Positions 12,201-26,800 of a stretch of 64,000 nucleotides of DNA are shown here, piece after piece. The notes beneath the pieces were generated by a model. The model was not told the DNA's origin, searched no databases, and saw only the letters and a program-made list of their open reading frames with translations. Origin of the DNA: Metellina segmentata (lineage: Eukaryota > Arthropoda > Arachnida > Araneae > Tetragnathidae); contig OX375876.1 of assembly GCA_947359465.1 (NCBI GenBank), positions 62,502,998-62,566,997 on the forward strand, in the 5' to 3' direction. Position 1 is the first letter of the stretch; every line of letters starts with the position of its first letter. The position numbers and the translations under genes were made by a program.

Positions 12201-15200
12201 TATTTAAAAGCGAATTAGATGAATCAATAACTAATTGAATTGCTAAATAAATCTATAAAATACTATTTTTATCGAATAAAGTAGTTAAAAGAAGAACCAG
12301 TTATTTCTTAAGTGTTGTTAGTACTACTTATTGGGTATTACTTTCAACTAGTCAAGACATGATAGATTGTGTGTTTACCGTTAGCTAAATACTACTAATG
12401 AAATACAAAGAAGATACACTTAAGTATTTAGAGATTAAAATAAAGCCCATCCCTATTAAAAATAAAATAACTGATTGGTTAAATTACTAGAGTGTAATCA
12501 TTAACACAAAAGGAACATGGTTAATGTATCCAAATCTAACTACTAAAGTAAGCAGCCCCAAATGAACCAATACACGACGCAAATGTATTAACAGCGATGT
12601 ACTCTAAATCCGTTTGTTATCCGTCATTCTCAAATTTAAAAAAATCTTCAAAGGGCGACAAGAAAATTAGACTTGTAATCGCGATTCGGTTCAAATCGGA
12701 GTGAAAAGGGATTTGGACAGTTTAAACTGCAAAACGGTATAAGGATAATACGTATATAAATCTGAAATGTTATTTTATGCATGAGAAAACTATAATGCAA
12801 TTTTAACGCTTATCGTCGCTGCAGAGACCAATAATTTCTGCATGGATTGAGACAGATTAACGTGCAGTGTTTCCAGAGAAATTCAATCATTGATCAGGAT
12901 GCTCAGGAAACAGTTGTCTCAATCTCACGTTACCATTGATAATAGCTGAAACACGAAATTGTAACTAGCTCAGGAATGTAATTTGCAGTAATCTGAGGAT
13001 TGCATTTCTTGATACTTTGATTAACTATGAAGAGTTGGGGTAATTTTAAAGCACACCATACTTTAATATTCAGAGTTCAGTCGCATGTCTTAAAATGTAC
13101 ATTTAAATGTATTTATCTAACTAGCTTTATAGTAACTAAAGATTATATAGCACCTGTTATAAGTACATAGAGTTTTTATGTAATGTTGAGTGATTTCGGA
13201 TATGGATTAATAATTATAATTCAAACTTCAATAGCTTGATTCTAGTTGTATCCTTTACTGTCTGTAAGGACGAGCATTTTGATCCATAATGGTGGAAGAC
13301 ATTTACCGGAAACTTAAATTACGTTTGCTCTAGTACGGAATTAATAACTGTTGTATGAGAAAAATCGATGTAAACTAATATTCTTCACGCGAAGTTCAAA
13401 ACGTTGGAATTGTGCCTTAGCTTACTAGAAAAATTAGCTGCGAAATAATTAATGAAATAGCTGACCCAAGGCATTAAGGGTTTCGTATTTAAGCTCTTAC
13501 TTGAATAAACTTTAAACTGTGCAATCGTTGAGATTTCAATGTCAATGGTGAAGCCCATATTCAGACCTTTGAGTCTCGAAATGCACTAGTAGTGTAGAAT
13601 TGCTTTAACTACACAATTAAAAACAGCACACAAGACGTTACATAATGGACATACGCACGAAGAAAGTTACAGCTCTCAAGTTGATAGTTCAGTTGGCAAA
13701 CTCACTTCTCTCCTCTTCACTTCATTATTTTCTTGGCATTATTCTAACGTCTTACATTATCGTATAGCATGATAATCGATTGGAAAATCGTACATGATAT
13801 AAGAGGCTCAAAGATCAGTCAACAATATAAAAATATTTGTTGGCTGATAAAGATTATAATTGGTATCGTGGTCATAGAGTTAGTCTGCCCTCAGTAAGTA
13901 GCGGGTTCGAATTTCGGTTTATAAGAGCATGGTAGGTAGGTAATTAATTAACGTCGCTCTGGAGCAACATAACAGGCTATTGGCGATAGTTCGGGATCAA
14001 ACACGAAGGGAAAGATTAGAGGGCAATACCTCGTAATTTTGAACAGTGATCAGATAACGAAGTTTACACCTGAGCTAGCACCCCACTCTACAAACATCCA
14101 TACCACTCCAACGTTGGATTTGAGGTCGCTACAAATTTAGCAAATGTTTCGAACACGCAATCCTCTGGTTGCTAATCAGCTACTCTTACAACGTGGCTAC
14201 TGTGGCTCTGTAAAAGCATGGCTGTTGCTAATTGACCCTGTCAGGAGTAACGGCATCTCTTATACTGGGCTAACTGTCGTCAATTCACCCTTGTAGTATC
14301 AAAGGCCCAAGAGGTCCGTAATTGATCATTAGAAATAATAAACGATTGCTAGAATGATTCTAGGACAGATTCTATTAGTCAGGAATGTCAAAACTGGTAT
14401 GTATTAAAGCTGATATTCAGATAGATATTGTAGGAAACAACTGAAAATAATTTCACTTAAGACTCCGATGTGTGTAGAAACTACTATTTGGAAAAACGCC
14501 ATAGGAATACATTCTTTACTAATCTAAATTAGCCATTTTCTGCAAGATATGAACGGAACAGCATTTTGAGGTAAAAAAAGGACACGCAACTCGAAACAAG
14601 ATTTTTAAAATGCATTCATAGCACGGTTGATTGAAGGTGAAGCCAAGCCTTAGTAAATCTCCCCAAAATCTTAAAATCAGACTTCCACAAGTGAGCGCAC
14701 GAAAAAACACCCCAAAAACGTGGAAGAAAAGAAGCAAAAACCCAACAAAAGGCGAGCTCGAAAACTCATTTGTACGAATACATGTACGGCATCATTATTT
14801 TTTTCCACTTCGTTTGCGATTGAAAGATCGAATAATCTCCCTAATGGAACAGTACTCGGAGTTAAGTGGAAATAAAATCCCGAATTCTTACTTATTAAAA
14901 GGGGAGGGGGCGACAATAAAATAACAATGCAATTTGCACTGTTATCGCCCGCGAAAATCGAATCAGGGGGGCGGTTAAGTTTTGGAGTGGCATCAGGAAA
15001 GTAAATTAAAACGGGAAAAAGGAGAGCCCTGAGGGGGGAAGGATTCATCCTGGGCGCATATAGATCACGTTTTGCGAATTTCGGGAGAATTTTACCTCCT
15101 TTTTAAAAGAGCAAGGGAGCTGGGAGGGGTGGTGAGAATTTGGAGAAAGCACGCCAACTAAGTTATTTAAACTCTTTCGAGCGTATAATTAATACGGCAT

Positions 15201-18200
15201 GTAAGAACACTTGAAGTTGAAAACAATTAAGAAGGGAGATTCCTTTTTTTAACATATAATGCAATTTTTTTATGCACTCTCTCAACTCAAAAATGAATAG
15301 GAAATTAGAAAATGAGAATAGCGGAGACGGGAAAAAAAATCTTGGTTACTGTATGAGTTTGAGGAGAAAGGAACGAAAGTAAATTCTTATAATAAAAAGT
15401 TTTTGTAATTCTCTCGCTAGCGATGTAAATAATTCAATCGTGAAAAACTTATTTTTTTTCCATAACACGTAACATTCCTCTATTTTTTTTTGCGAAATTT
15501 TAGTTAGGACAATAGAATTTACGTAACGAGTTTTTACAAGTGAAAGTCTGAGTGATTTAAGTTTAAGTTTCAAAAACAATTTTTATATATTTTACTGCTC
15601 TTTTGAACAATCTAGAAGTTAATCGAAGTTAATTTTATGAATTTGTAATATTTGAGGTGGGAAATTGTTTTAATGTAAATTTGTACTTAATTGTAAGAAC
15701 GTTATTTTCCTATAACATAATTACTTGAGTATAATGTAAGTTAGAGTTAAGTATGGTGAGAAATGTTCCAAAAATAGAAAGGTTTTCGGAATCTAACGTG
15801 CCCCAGGTGTATCTGTGAATTTAAACAGACTAGAAATAATGAAACTTTCTAAAGCTTTTAGAAAATTGCAATTAGGTAGCTTAGAAAGGAAGTGAATTCT
15901 GAAAAATATATACCTTTTAGGTTATTTGTCTTACATTATTTTTTTTATTGTTGTTTTATTGATTGGGTTACTGACTAAGTAATGTTGTTATAGTTAAATG
16001 GAGATGTTCTTTGAATTATCTAAATGGCGAATTGCCAATTGAAATCGAGTAAAACCATTTGTATGACATCTCTTCGAAAACTGTATTATGTACTAGAGTA
16101 ATTTAGCCTATTAAATAAGCATAAAAAATTTTCATCATAATGTTTTAATGTGGAAGGGTCAAGAACCTTACAAAAGTTCAAGAAACCTGTCTGAATGATA
16201 CATACCACAACATTTTCAATCCTTTAAGCTCTTGAAGATATGATCTATATTTAGTACTATCAATGAATAAGCTTTTGAAAAGGAATGTCTTTGAGATTAC
16301 TCAAATGGATTTCGATTTTGAGGCAATCCAGTAATTTGATTCATTGGCTCTTCTATATAATTCAGATCCGAATAGCATTATATTATGTTGAGTCAATGAG
16401 GTTCAATATTATAGAAGATTAGACTGAGAAGTATCTTTAGCATGGATTGTGCCCATGCATTGTGTTGGCGTTGAACTAATAGAAGCTTATGGCGACTCAA
16501 ATATTTACACTGTACTATTTGGATTACCTAAATAGAGACCGCGATTATAAATAAATTTTAGGGCTGAGCAAGGCTACACTCAAAACATCAAATGTCAGTT
16601 TGAATCAGTAGCAATATTAAAAAGTCATTTTACTATAAAAAAACCTTGTAAGTCTTATACTATGATTTCCAATCTAGTCGTATATCGAACTGTGGACCGA
16701 TACATGGCTTTATAAATGATGTACTTACGAGTTTCTGAACAAGATTAGTAAGCATATATGCAATCAAATAATGTTAAAACCTCATAAGCCCCAAAATTGA
16801 ACTTACGAGGTTTGGATAGTAACACTATTGCTTAACATCCAGATGCAAATGTTCCACCAATTAATTTACAAGACCTTTAATGCGTATGCTTAGGAAGACT
16901 TTATTCAAAAGACTGAAAACAAACTGATTTTACTTATTATTTTCATGCCTAAGAGGGAATCGGGAACATGTATAAAGATAACTTGGCTACCAAATACGTT
17001 AGCTCTTGTTAGACTGACTCACAACAAGATCGAGGATTCAATACCCATGAATTTCCCAACACAGCATGAATGCTATAAATTCTGAGTTGGGTTAAGAAAA
17101 AGAAACACAACATAATCCTATAAATTCCGAACATATTCTATTCAGAAGAGATCAAAAACGTAATATTTATAAAACCCTGCCATATACATGATTTCAAAAC
17201 TGGATTCCACTCAAAAAACTTTCTCCAAATCGAGATTAAAAAGCTCCCCCCATCCATCACAGAATACCCATATCCCCGGTCCGAAAGTTATGAATTACAG
17301 GAAACGACCAGTGGAGAGTCTTGGCCAGCAAAGACAACGCTCCCCTAACCCATGCGTAATCAAGTAGAATCTGCACTTGGGTCACTGTCGCTACACCCCA
17401 TCCATTTCTTCGGAGGGGCGGACTCTTGACAAATGGCACTGCCGAACAAATGGGCCGTGAAGACCGCGAGAAATATATTTTTTCATATGAGTGGCCCTAT
17501 CCGTGGTCTTTTCTTCCTTTTTGAGTCACTGCTTACACTAGATCTGTTTCTAACGGCGACACGAATAGGAATCTATCCGTCTCTCTGTCAGTGGCAAGAG
17601 AAACATTAGTAGGTAGCACTTGTACAGGGAAGGGCGGGGGCGGATCTGAGGAAGCTGGAATCGCTTTTAAAAGATTTCCCATCTGAGCAGGCTACCGTAA
17701 GCTGCTTTTGGTAGAGCCTTTCCCGAAATGGGTTGGTTGGACATGGCGCGACTTTTAGGTGACCCGGACGGTCATTGTGAGAGAATTTATGGCGATGCTA
17801 CCGGGATTAAAGGATGGTGGTCGGGATGTATTTATCCGATGCCATCATTTAATAGAAGCTTTATTGCCTTTTTAACCCTCGGAGGGTCGTGAGATTTTAG
17901 AGTTGAGTAATATTATTTTTACCCCACCCCCAGCACACTTCATAATTTTTATAACCACGTCTATTGGTTGAAAGCCTCCATGAATTATTTCAACCAATAT
18001 GAAAGACTCCATCGACCCTTTCCTTAGATTAGAATCGTTTACAACGATTCTATTGGTTCTTTCCTTCGTAGGTAGGTAAATAGTTGAATTAACTACGCAC
18101 TGGAGATGCACAACGGACTACTGGCGACAGGTGGCGATCAATACCTAAATAGGACGACTGTGGTCCCGAGAATCAGACAGACAATAAGCGTTGCAAACAA

Positions 18201-20812
18201 TAACAAATTTAATACAACACTGGACAATGTGAAAAACGTCCTGTCACGTTGAGTGTGGACGAGTAAGTTTACAGAGGTCCTGTTAAGTTGAGTGTGGACG
18301 AGTAAGTTTAGAGGGGTCCTGCCACGTTGAGTGTGGACAAGCAAGTGATTTTATTACAGTAAAAGCAAGGCATCAATGAAAAGAGGGACCCCGTAGCGAG
18401 ACTAAGGAAAGAAACACATTTCATACACTACTTCTAAAAATAGATTTCTCTCAGCACCGCTATAGGATAACAAAGTGTAAAGTGACACCCTTGAGTAAGG
18501 CTAGGGAATAGAACTCCTTCTCATGACTTCTAAAAATTTATCTCGAAGGACCAACAAGAGAGGAAATCTCATGACCGTAGATAATACCGAAGGGAATGAT
18601 CTCGGGACAACAGTTCCCAATTTTAAACCAGAATTTTTTCCTTTGAGTACATTGTATTGACCCAGTCTGTAGTCATTTGGAAAGATTCCATTAGTCAAGA
18701 AAATCAAAATTGGCTATAAATCATGCAGGGAAGACAGTAGGTTGCAAGTGGAATTATTCCTGTGAGTCCAGAGGATTAATTTAACCAATACCAATGGGAG
18801 ATTATCTTGTTACGAATACCTTAATAATTTGATACTTTACAGACCACTGCTAAAAAGAAAGTTTCTTTGAAAGAAACTTTAGTGATGAACACCTATCCTC
18901 TTATAGGGGTGTAATTTGACCGTGACGAAATTTTTGTGTGTAGTATTTAAACCTCTTAAAGGGAAAGATCTGCGGTGGAATAAAGCTAAGTAAATTCCAA
19001 ATGCTTCATGAGTTCATTTTTATTTAAATTTGTAGAATTACTACAGTGGGAAATTTTAAGATGATGTTAAGGAATTTATATTGGTGAATTTCAATTATAG
19101 TTAATGTTCCATTAACTATAGTTGATGTAGAAATATATAATTATCGTTGTGCAAATTTCGGTTGGATGTTAAGAGTATACTTGACTTTTCATTATTATTG
19201 CAGCAATTTTATTATTCTGAGTAACATTTACTTAGTCAGTTAGTTTCCTTTCGAGTTTAATGTATTCCAAAATTTAAAATTTCGACATTTGAGAGTACGA
19301 TATTTTTATGATGGATAATCAGTCTTATAAGCAGCATTAAGTAAACTAGTAAAAATATTGCTGTGACTAAATCTGACTATTATAAATAAGAAATATGCAC
19401 TCGTTTGAGGAATAAGCTTTCTTTGCAAGATCAGTATTTCTGAAGTCTGCAAATTCCGATTGTGTTGAGAAAATTTCTTTTCATAACACACAAAATAATG
19501 TTATAATAATCGATTGGCTAGGAGAAAAACAGGAGAAAAACCAAGATTCAAGAAACTTGCCCTCAGAATCCAGAATTAATGAATTAGCCTGTCTTTGCTT
19601 TGAGTGCTCTTTTACAAAGACCGGTTGTATTTTAAGTTTCCTCTCGTTGTAATTGCCTATTTTGTTACCACTTATCCGTCCTCACAATAAAAGAGCCGAA
19701 TCAATCGATAAAGGAACAATCACATTTCTTATAATGAAAAAAGAATTGAGTTTCAAGGAGAATAAAAAGCGAACGAATAAATAATCTTTGCGTGAGCATT
19801 GTTTCCCTCGGCAAAGCTGGAATCGGGGACTATCATGCTCTCTGTAAATGTTGTTAAGCTGCGGATGTACTAATAACGTAAGAAAACAAACCGCTAGGGT
19901 GAGAATGCAACAATCGCGGTGCCGACGTATTCTGTGGATGATGGATGTTCTCTGTGAATCTGATTTATCTTTTTTAAATCCGTTTTTTCAATGGAACCTT
20001 TGGATTTTGATCGTCATCGACATTGTTTTCCGATTAGTACCGCTTTGATTCTTTATTGTAAACATCTAGAATTTAAAATTATTTAGTTTCTATATCGTAC
20101 ATTTACGTGATGGTCATTAATACATGGGTATTCACGCGTTACAAATATTTTACATAAATATAAAAATGCGTCTTTGTTTTGATGTAGAAAATGATAAATA
20201 AAACAATATTTTAATAAGTAATGCTCCAAAGTGTTCCGACGAGATATCACGTCGTTCAAGAATTGGCTAATTTTCCAATCGTGAGATATCTCTGATTTTT
20301 TTTAATGATGAAGAGATCAAGATCTGATCAGTGTTTTTTCTAGTGACGAGATATATCTGATGGCTGAAAACTAGATACCTCGTCGAAATAACCATCAGGA
20401 GGGTTAAAAGATTGTAATTGAAATTATATTCAACTCAGTTCGTTCGTATCCGCAAATGCTACGCTGCGTTTGTGGTGATAACGCAGGAAAACAAACTGTA
20501 AGTGTGAGTGTAGCACTTGCGGCGACGCTTTTGCTTGGATGTGCCATTCTTTCTGAACCTAGTTATTTAAAAATTAATCATTTTTTCCAACGGAAACTTT
20601 ATATGTTCACTGCATAATTACATCGTTGTTTTCCGGTTAACCCTTTAAGGCGTACTTACTTCTGTTCAATCAACTTGCCGAAGTACCGTGGAAATTTCTA
20701 TTCAATTAGCCGTTGAAAATGTATTTTAACAAAATTCTAGCTATGCTAATTGACAGATGGTACTATTTAGCATCTGCCGAGTAGTTCGTTTTGAAGTGGG
20801 TTAGTTGAGTAG

Positions 20813-20853
<41 letters not shown>

Positions 20854-23800
20854 TGCATTCCTAATTATCCTTATTATAAACAATGAAATCGTATCAATTT
20901 TCTATATTACTTGCATTTCCGTCTCAAAGATTATTAAAACGTTGCATTGTTTCCATTCAGAGATTGTGCCACAGGAATGAATATTCACTCAAATGTTATG
21001 TAATACCTATTGTACATATTACAATTCGCATTTTGATACGATGTATACGTATAAAAATTATTCCTGAATAATTGAAAGAATTACCATCACAATAACACAC
21101 ACAATCAGTAAAAAATATTTCAATACTATATGTTTATGTCAATCTTACATATGGTAAGAATATGAGTTATTGTATAAATGAGTCAAAATGAGAATGAGTA
21201 TTCCGATTAAAGTCAAAAACCTATTTTATAAGTTGAAAGTTAAAAAATTTATTTGAAAATGCTAAGGTTTTATGTTTCCAATTTAGTGTGATAAATATTT
21301 ATATTAAAAATAAGAAAATTTAAAACAGAATTTATAATTCCAAATAATTATTTTTGAGCACTTACAGTTAGCAATTAAACTGAAATTAACGTTTCATAAA
21401 AAACAATTAGATTTTTTAAGGTTTCTGAAGAAATTTGTTTAACAGAACTCAGCAAGAGAATCTGGTTTAAGAATCAAATAAGTTCCGAACAATAAACTAA
21501 AAAAAAATCCAAACAAAAACAAAACATTACATTCCATAGATGGGGGAAAAGAATCCACTTATGCTTTTCATTACTATAAAAGCAAAAAGAGCCAAAAAAG
21601 CTTTTATTCAAAAAAGTTAAAAACTCAATTGGATGAAAAATAAAGAAAAGTTTCCGATCGGGAAAATCCCCTGAAAAAGAGTTTATTTTAAAAAGCTAAA
21701 TACTTGATCTTAATCCCAAAATCAATGCGAACTGACTGATTTAACAAATTTTCCATTCAGCGGAGCGTAATAGAAATTATCAACTGAAAAAACTTTCCAC
21801 TCTCATTCAGCGATGCAATAATACAAAAGCAGCTTAGTTCCGAAGCTTCTAAATGATTGAGGAGGATAGATTGAAAAGAGGGAGAGGGTAAGGGGTAGAG
21901 GTATTGGTTCGTTTCGCATTAGAAAAGAAAGCTAGGGGGTTGAAATGCCTTTCTCTTTCCCGAAACCACAATGCGACACGCACCCAAGAGAACATTAATC
22001 TCTCGCTCCTTTTCTTAATCTTCGCGTTCTCTTGATGCAAGCGATTTTCTTGCGGTTAAGATAGAGCTTGTTATTTACTCGATCTCTCTCTCACTTCAGT
22101 ATGCATTGAGACTTTAATGTATAGGGAATTAGGGAAAAAAACAATTAAATGGTTTGCTTTGGAGGTTGGTTGGTTATTTTGGAGTTTTATGGCGCGATGG
22201 GCATGTTTGTCCAAGCGGTATCAAACCCAAGACAACGTGTTGGAGATAGCGGAAGGTTGGGTAGCATTTACGTCGAAGTGGAGCAGGTTGTTCCCGTATC
22301 AGTTCTGAAGGGAAAGATCCGAGGACAACACCTGGTAGTTTTTAACCGCGATCAAGTGACGAGGGCAACATCTGAACTGGCACACCGCTCTCCTAACTTC
22401 CACACTCAGGCAAAGTGGAAAAGCACGACAGATTTATCGCGCACCAGGCACCCCGTACACGAATGTATTTGGTTGGATGGAATTTCGAACTGGCAACCAT
22501 TCGGTTTCCTATCCACGACTCTACTAGCTGGGTTATATCCGGCCAAACTGCGCCAAACAAAAGACACGACACAATGAGAGGTGAAGAAAAATTAAAAAGC
22601 AGAAGGGTAAACAAGAGTAAAAATTAAAGAGTAGGAAGATCACTCATGTACTTCGGGCTTGTGATGGCCGTAGATACCTACAGAATTAATCTCAAGGGCA
22701 ACTGAAGGTTAATGTTTTAGTCTCAAGATTAAATAGCACTATTCATATACGCTGTCAATTTTAGATTTAACATATACTCAATAAGCGTTATGTACACGTT
22801 AAATCGAACATTTACGCTGTATGAACTTTTCTATGGAGAATTGACTCTTTATATTGAAATGCCACAACAGGATTGAACTAAGAAATCCTTGGGCTTTCAG
22901 ATATAATAGCTAATAGTTAGCAATAACATATTAGTTCGTCGTTATGCTTATATAAGATACATTGAAATACATTGTGCAGAAATTATTGAAACTCCTCTTT
23001 TTTACCAGTCAGGCTAGAGCCAAATCCATTGTACGTATTGAAACAAATGATAAACCAACAATCAAAATTTGAAAACTATTTTGGCCGCTATTAAATACAC
23101 TTTGAAAAGCTGATAAAACGCCACATTAATGCGCGCTCTCGACTCATTAAATCTGATTAGGCACACACAACAAACCCGAATTTTTTCCCTCTCCTGTTTC
23201 TTCCCAAACTATATCTGGCGTTGATTCGTTTGCAACATCTAGTAATTAAAATTTGCCGTCCCCAGAAAAGGCGCCTAAAAATGAAGGCCCATTACAATGG
23301 CGCGGCACCCAATGAGGCGAAGGGGAGGGTAAAAATTTCACCCTGTGACTATTGTTGTAGTTAAAGGGAGAACGGAGCAACAATAGGAATAGGGGGATTA
23401 ATAGACGCCGCGCTCTCGCTTTGTGGATGGAACAATGGCAGAGCACGTAAAGCAGTTCGGAGTTTCGGGATTATTCCGGGAAGCATCGCCGCGGGGTTGC
23501 CGGCTGGAATAATGTTTTGCCTGCGGTGGCGCCAATCTTGGCGGAGGAGGAAAGTTAACAGGTTGAGATGGAGGCGGAGGTGAAAAATTACAGTAAACCC
23601 CTCTGGAGTAGAATGCCATTTTAAAACAGATTGCTCATAAAAATGCATCATATAAGACTCGCTTAGGACTAATTTCATAGCAGATTTGAATTTTCTTAAC
23701 AATTAACAACCCTCGTGGTGGTTGTCATAGTGATATAGAAAAAGACAAGATATTGATCTCGTCTAGACGAGATTCGTCATTAGCAAAATTAGTCGATCTT

Positions 23801-26800
23801 GATGGACATCTCGCTGAAACAACTTGGACGGTTAAAAGTTCTTCATATTAACAATTAAATTAAAAAGGCTTTTCCTTTCACGGACTTGAACCAAGGACAT
23901 GTTTAGTTTTTTTAAGTTAACGATTCTTCTTATATTAAACGATGATTTATGAAAGTTGGTTGTGTTTGGGGGTTTATGGCGCAAGGGCCATATTTGGCAA
24001 AGCTGCGCCAAACGTAAGAGTTATTAAATAACTTATTTAAATACATCAACAAATCAAATTCCATGTACATAATTTTGTTTATAAATTTAATGAGAAGCTT
24101 AAGTTTCTGTAAAGTGTCTTAGTTTGAAAATTGTTGTTAAAAATGAGAAAAATGCTTTAGCTAACCCTTGTGTTTAAGCCAGCAATTGTTGATTCTAATT
24201 CCTCGTCCACTTTACTTTTAAAAAGTCCAAAACCATCAAAGGATTTTCAAATAAGACACAGGAATCCAAACTGACGTTCAAAAGCATATGCACCGAAAAA
24301 GCCTGAATTTGTACATTAAGATAAGCGAAAACGTGTTAAATTTAAGTGTTAGTAAGGCCACCTCCGAATTTCTACGAAGCCGTCTGTGATTTCTGATTGC
24401 ATTACACCTGAAAAGCATAATATAGACGAGTTTCCCTATACCAATCATAATTTCTCAAGATCTGCAATAATATACGGCAATTCTCCATATAATATTACTG
24501 CAGATCTTAGATTTCATGAAATTTTCTGGGTCTACTATTCTAATTCGTTCAATAACATTAATCTCCAAAGAACTTTCTTTAGCCAGACATACGCTGTCAT
24601 TTCGTTTTAAAGTTAATACAAAAAGGGATTGATTGAAATAGGATATATGCATATTTCGACATACTTTTGAATTTAGACAGAGTTTTAAAGCTTGTTGCGT
24701 CTGACAGTTCTAGAATTCCGCAGGTACTGAATTAAGTTTAGAATAGAAATGTTACGTTGCACATAATATAACCTGATAAATAAAGAGCCGATATATATTT
24801 CCCCTATGCATTTGACTTTAATTAGATAACAAGTTTTAGCAAACTGTTTGGATTTAATCTATATTTAGTTGCGATCATTGATTTTCATATATTCGAACAA
24901 TAAAACTGTAAACTTAAATTGATATCAGCAGTAGCGACATTTCTTCAATGACTCCCAAGTTGATGAATTATAAAAATAAAATTATTTGAAAAAAGGCCGT
25001 TTTTGAATGCAAAATTTCTAATGTACTAATTTTGGAAATTTTCAACTTCATTTATCTATGAGACATTTAGTTAAAGAGAGGATATGTGTCTGATCGTATG
25101 TAGAACGCTATTAAGCTTCTTATAGCAGGATTGCTGAAAAGAATTGAGATTATGATGGAGAAATCTCAATGAATATAAATTCTACACTTTCACGCCTATA
25201 TTCTCTTCATTGCCGATAAATAAAAATTCCGTTTCAAAATCATCACACTTAAATTGAGTCTGGCATTTTTATGTAGTTATCGTCACAGCTATAAAAACTT
25301 TTATGGTTTCAGGTTTCTCTTCATCGGCTCCATCCATTACAAAACGATGAATTACAATTTTCCCACTCGGGCGATTAATCGCCAAAGCTGGGACTCCGCA
25401 TAGGAAAATACTGCTGTTGAATGGCAACGAAGTCCTGCCCGGCTGGACAGAGTAGATAAGGTAAAACTTTTCACGCCCTTCTCTTCCCACCCACAGCGAA
25501 TATATACAGCGTATAAAACGAATTGCTGCATTCATACCGTGTTTATTCTACACAGAAACCGTGGTAAATGGTCAACTTTCCGATGCTATGTGGTTCCTTA
25601 ATCATAATACCTAAACCTCACTGGATTCTCATCTTTCAAAAGCCTTGCTGGAGCAATCTATGGTCGGCAGGGGTTTAGCGCTAAAGCACTGGAGGTGCCG
25701 TGTACAATGAAAAATTGGAGGGATATATGAGGGAGATGGTTATTTGGGTGGGAGGTACAGATCGAATTGGTGAGTGGATTTCAAATGAAAGGATTGCCTA
25801 GGATCTAGATGATTCTGTGAGGGCTACCACAACAATAGGGAGATTCATTGCTTCTTCCAGTACTGTTTTGCAATGTGGACATTTGTGGGTATGTTGCGAG
25901 GTTAATTTAGATACAATGGCTATTAGGTGGTAGGTGGAGTAATTGGTGAGGGAATTTCAAATTAAAGGATTGCCAAGGATCTAGATGATTCTGTGAGGGA
26001 TACCACAACAATAGGGATATTCATTACTTCTTTCAGATGTATGTTTACTGTTTTGCAATGTGGATATTTGTGGGTATGTTGAGAGGTTAATTTAGATACA
26101 ATGGCTATTAGGTGGTAGGTGGAGTAACTGGCGAGTGAATTTCAAATGAAAGAATTGCCAAGGATCTAGATAATTCTGTGTGGGCTACCACAACAATAGG
26201 GAAACTCATTGCTTCTTCCAGATGTATGCTTACTGTTTTGCAATGTGGACATTTGTGGGTATGTTGAGAGGTTAATTTAGATACAATGGCAATTAGGTGG
26301 TAGGAGGAGCAATTGGCGAGTGAATTTCAAATGAAAGTATTGCCAAGGATCTAGATGATTCTGCGAGGGCTACCACAATAATAGGGAGATTCATTGATTC
26401 TTTCAGATGTATGTTTATTGTTTTACAATGTGGACGTTTGTGGGTATGTTGAGAGGTTAATTTAGATACAATGGTTATTAGGTGGAGTAATTGGTGAGTG
26501 AATTTCAAATGAAAGGATTGCTGAGGATCTCGACGCTTCTGTGAGGGCTACCACAACAATAGGGGGACTCATTTCTTCTTTCAGATGAATGCTTACTGTT
26601 TTGCAATGTGAATACGTATGGGTATGTTGTGAGGTTAAGATATACTGACTATTACGACGGGAGGAACAGACAAAATTGGTGAGTGAATTTCAAATAAAAG
26701 CTTGTAGAGGATTTAAATAATATTTCTGTGAGGACAATCATGAAAATAGTGATGCTCATAGCTGCGTCAAAAGTATGTTTTTAGTTTTGTTTTATTCCTG

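Noticed and set aside
18138..18344. Minus-strand frame with 13-residue repeats and a hydrophobic end
   Set aside because: Explained by a three-copy 39-bp repeat in an intron. 68 codons only.
22117..22577. Open frame of 142 codons, plus strand
   Set aside because: It lies inside SINE-A and SINE-B sequence.
25735..26800. CRISPR-like array
   Set aside because: Units are ~180 bp of continuous tandem repeat with no spacers, in a eukaryotic intron.
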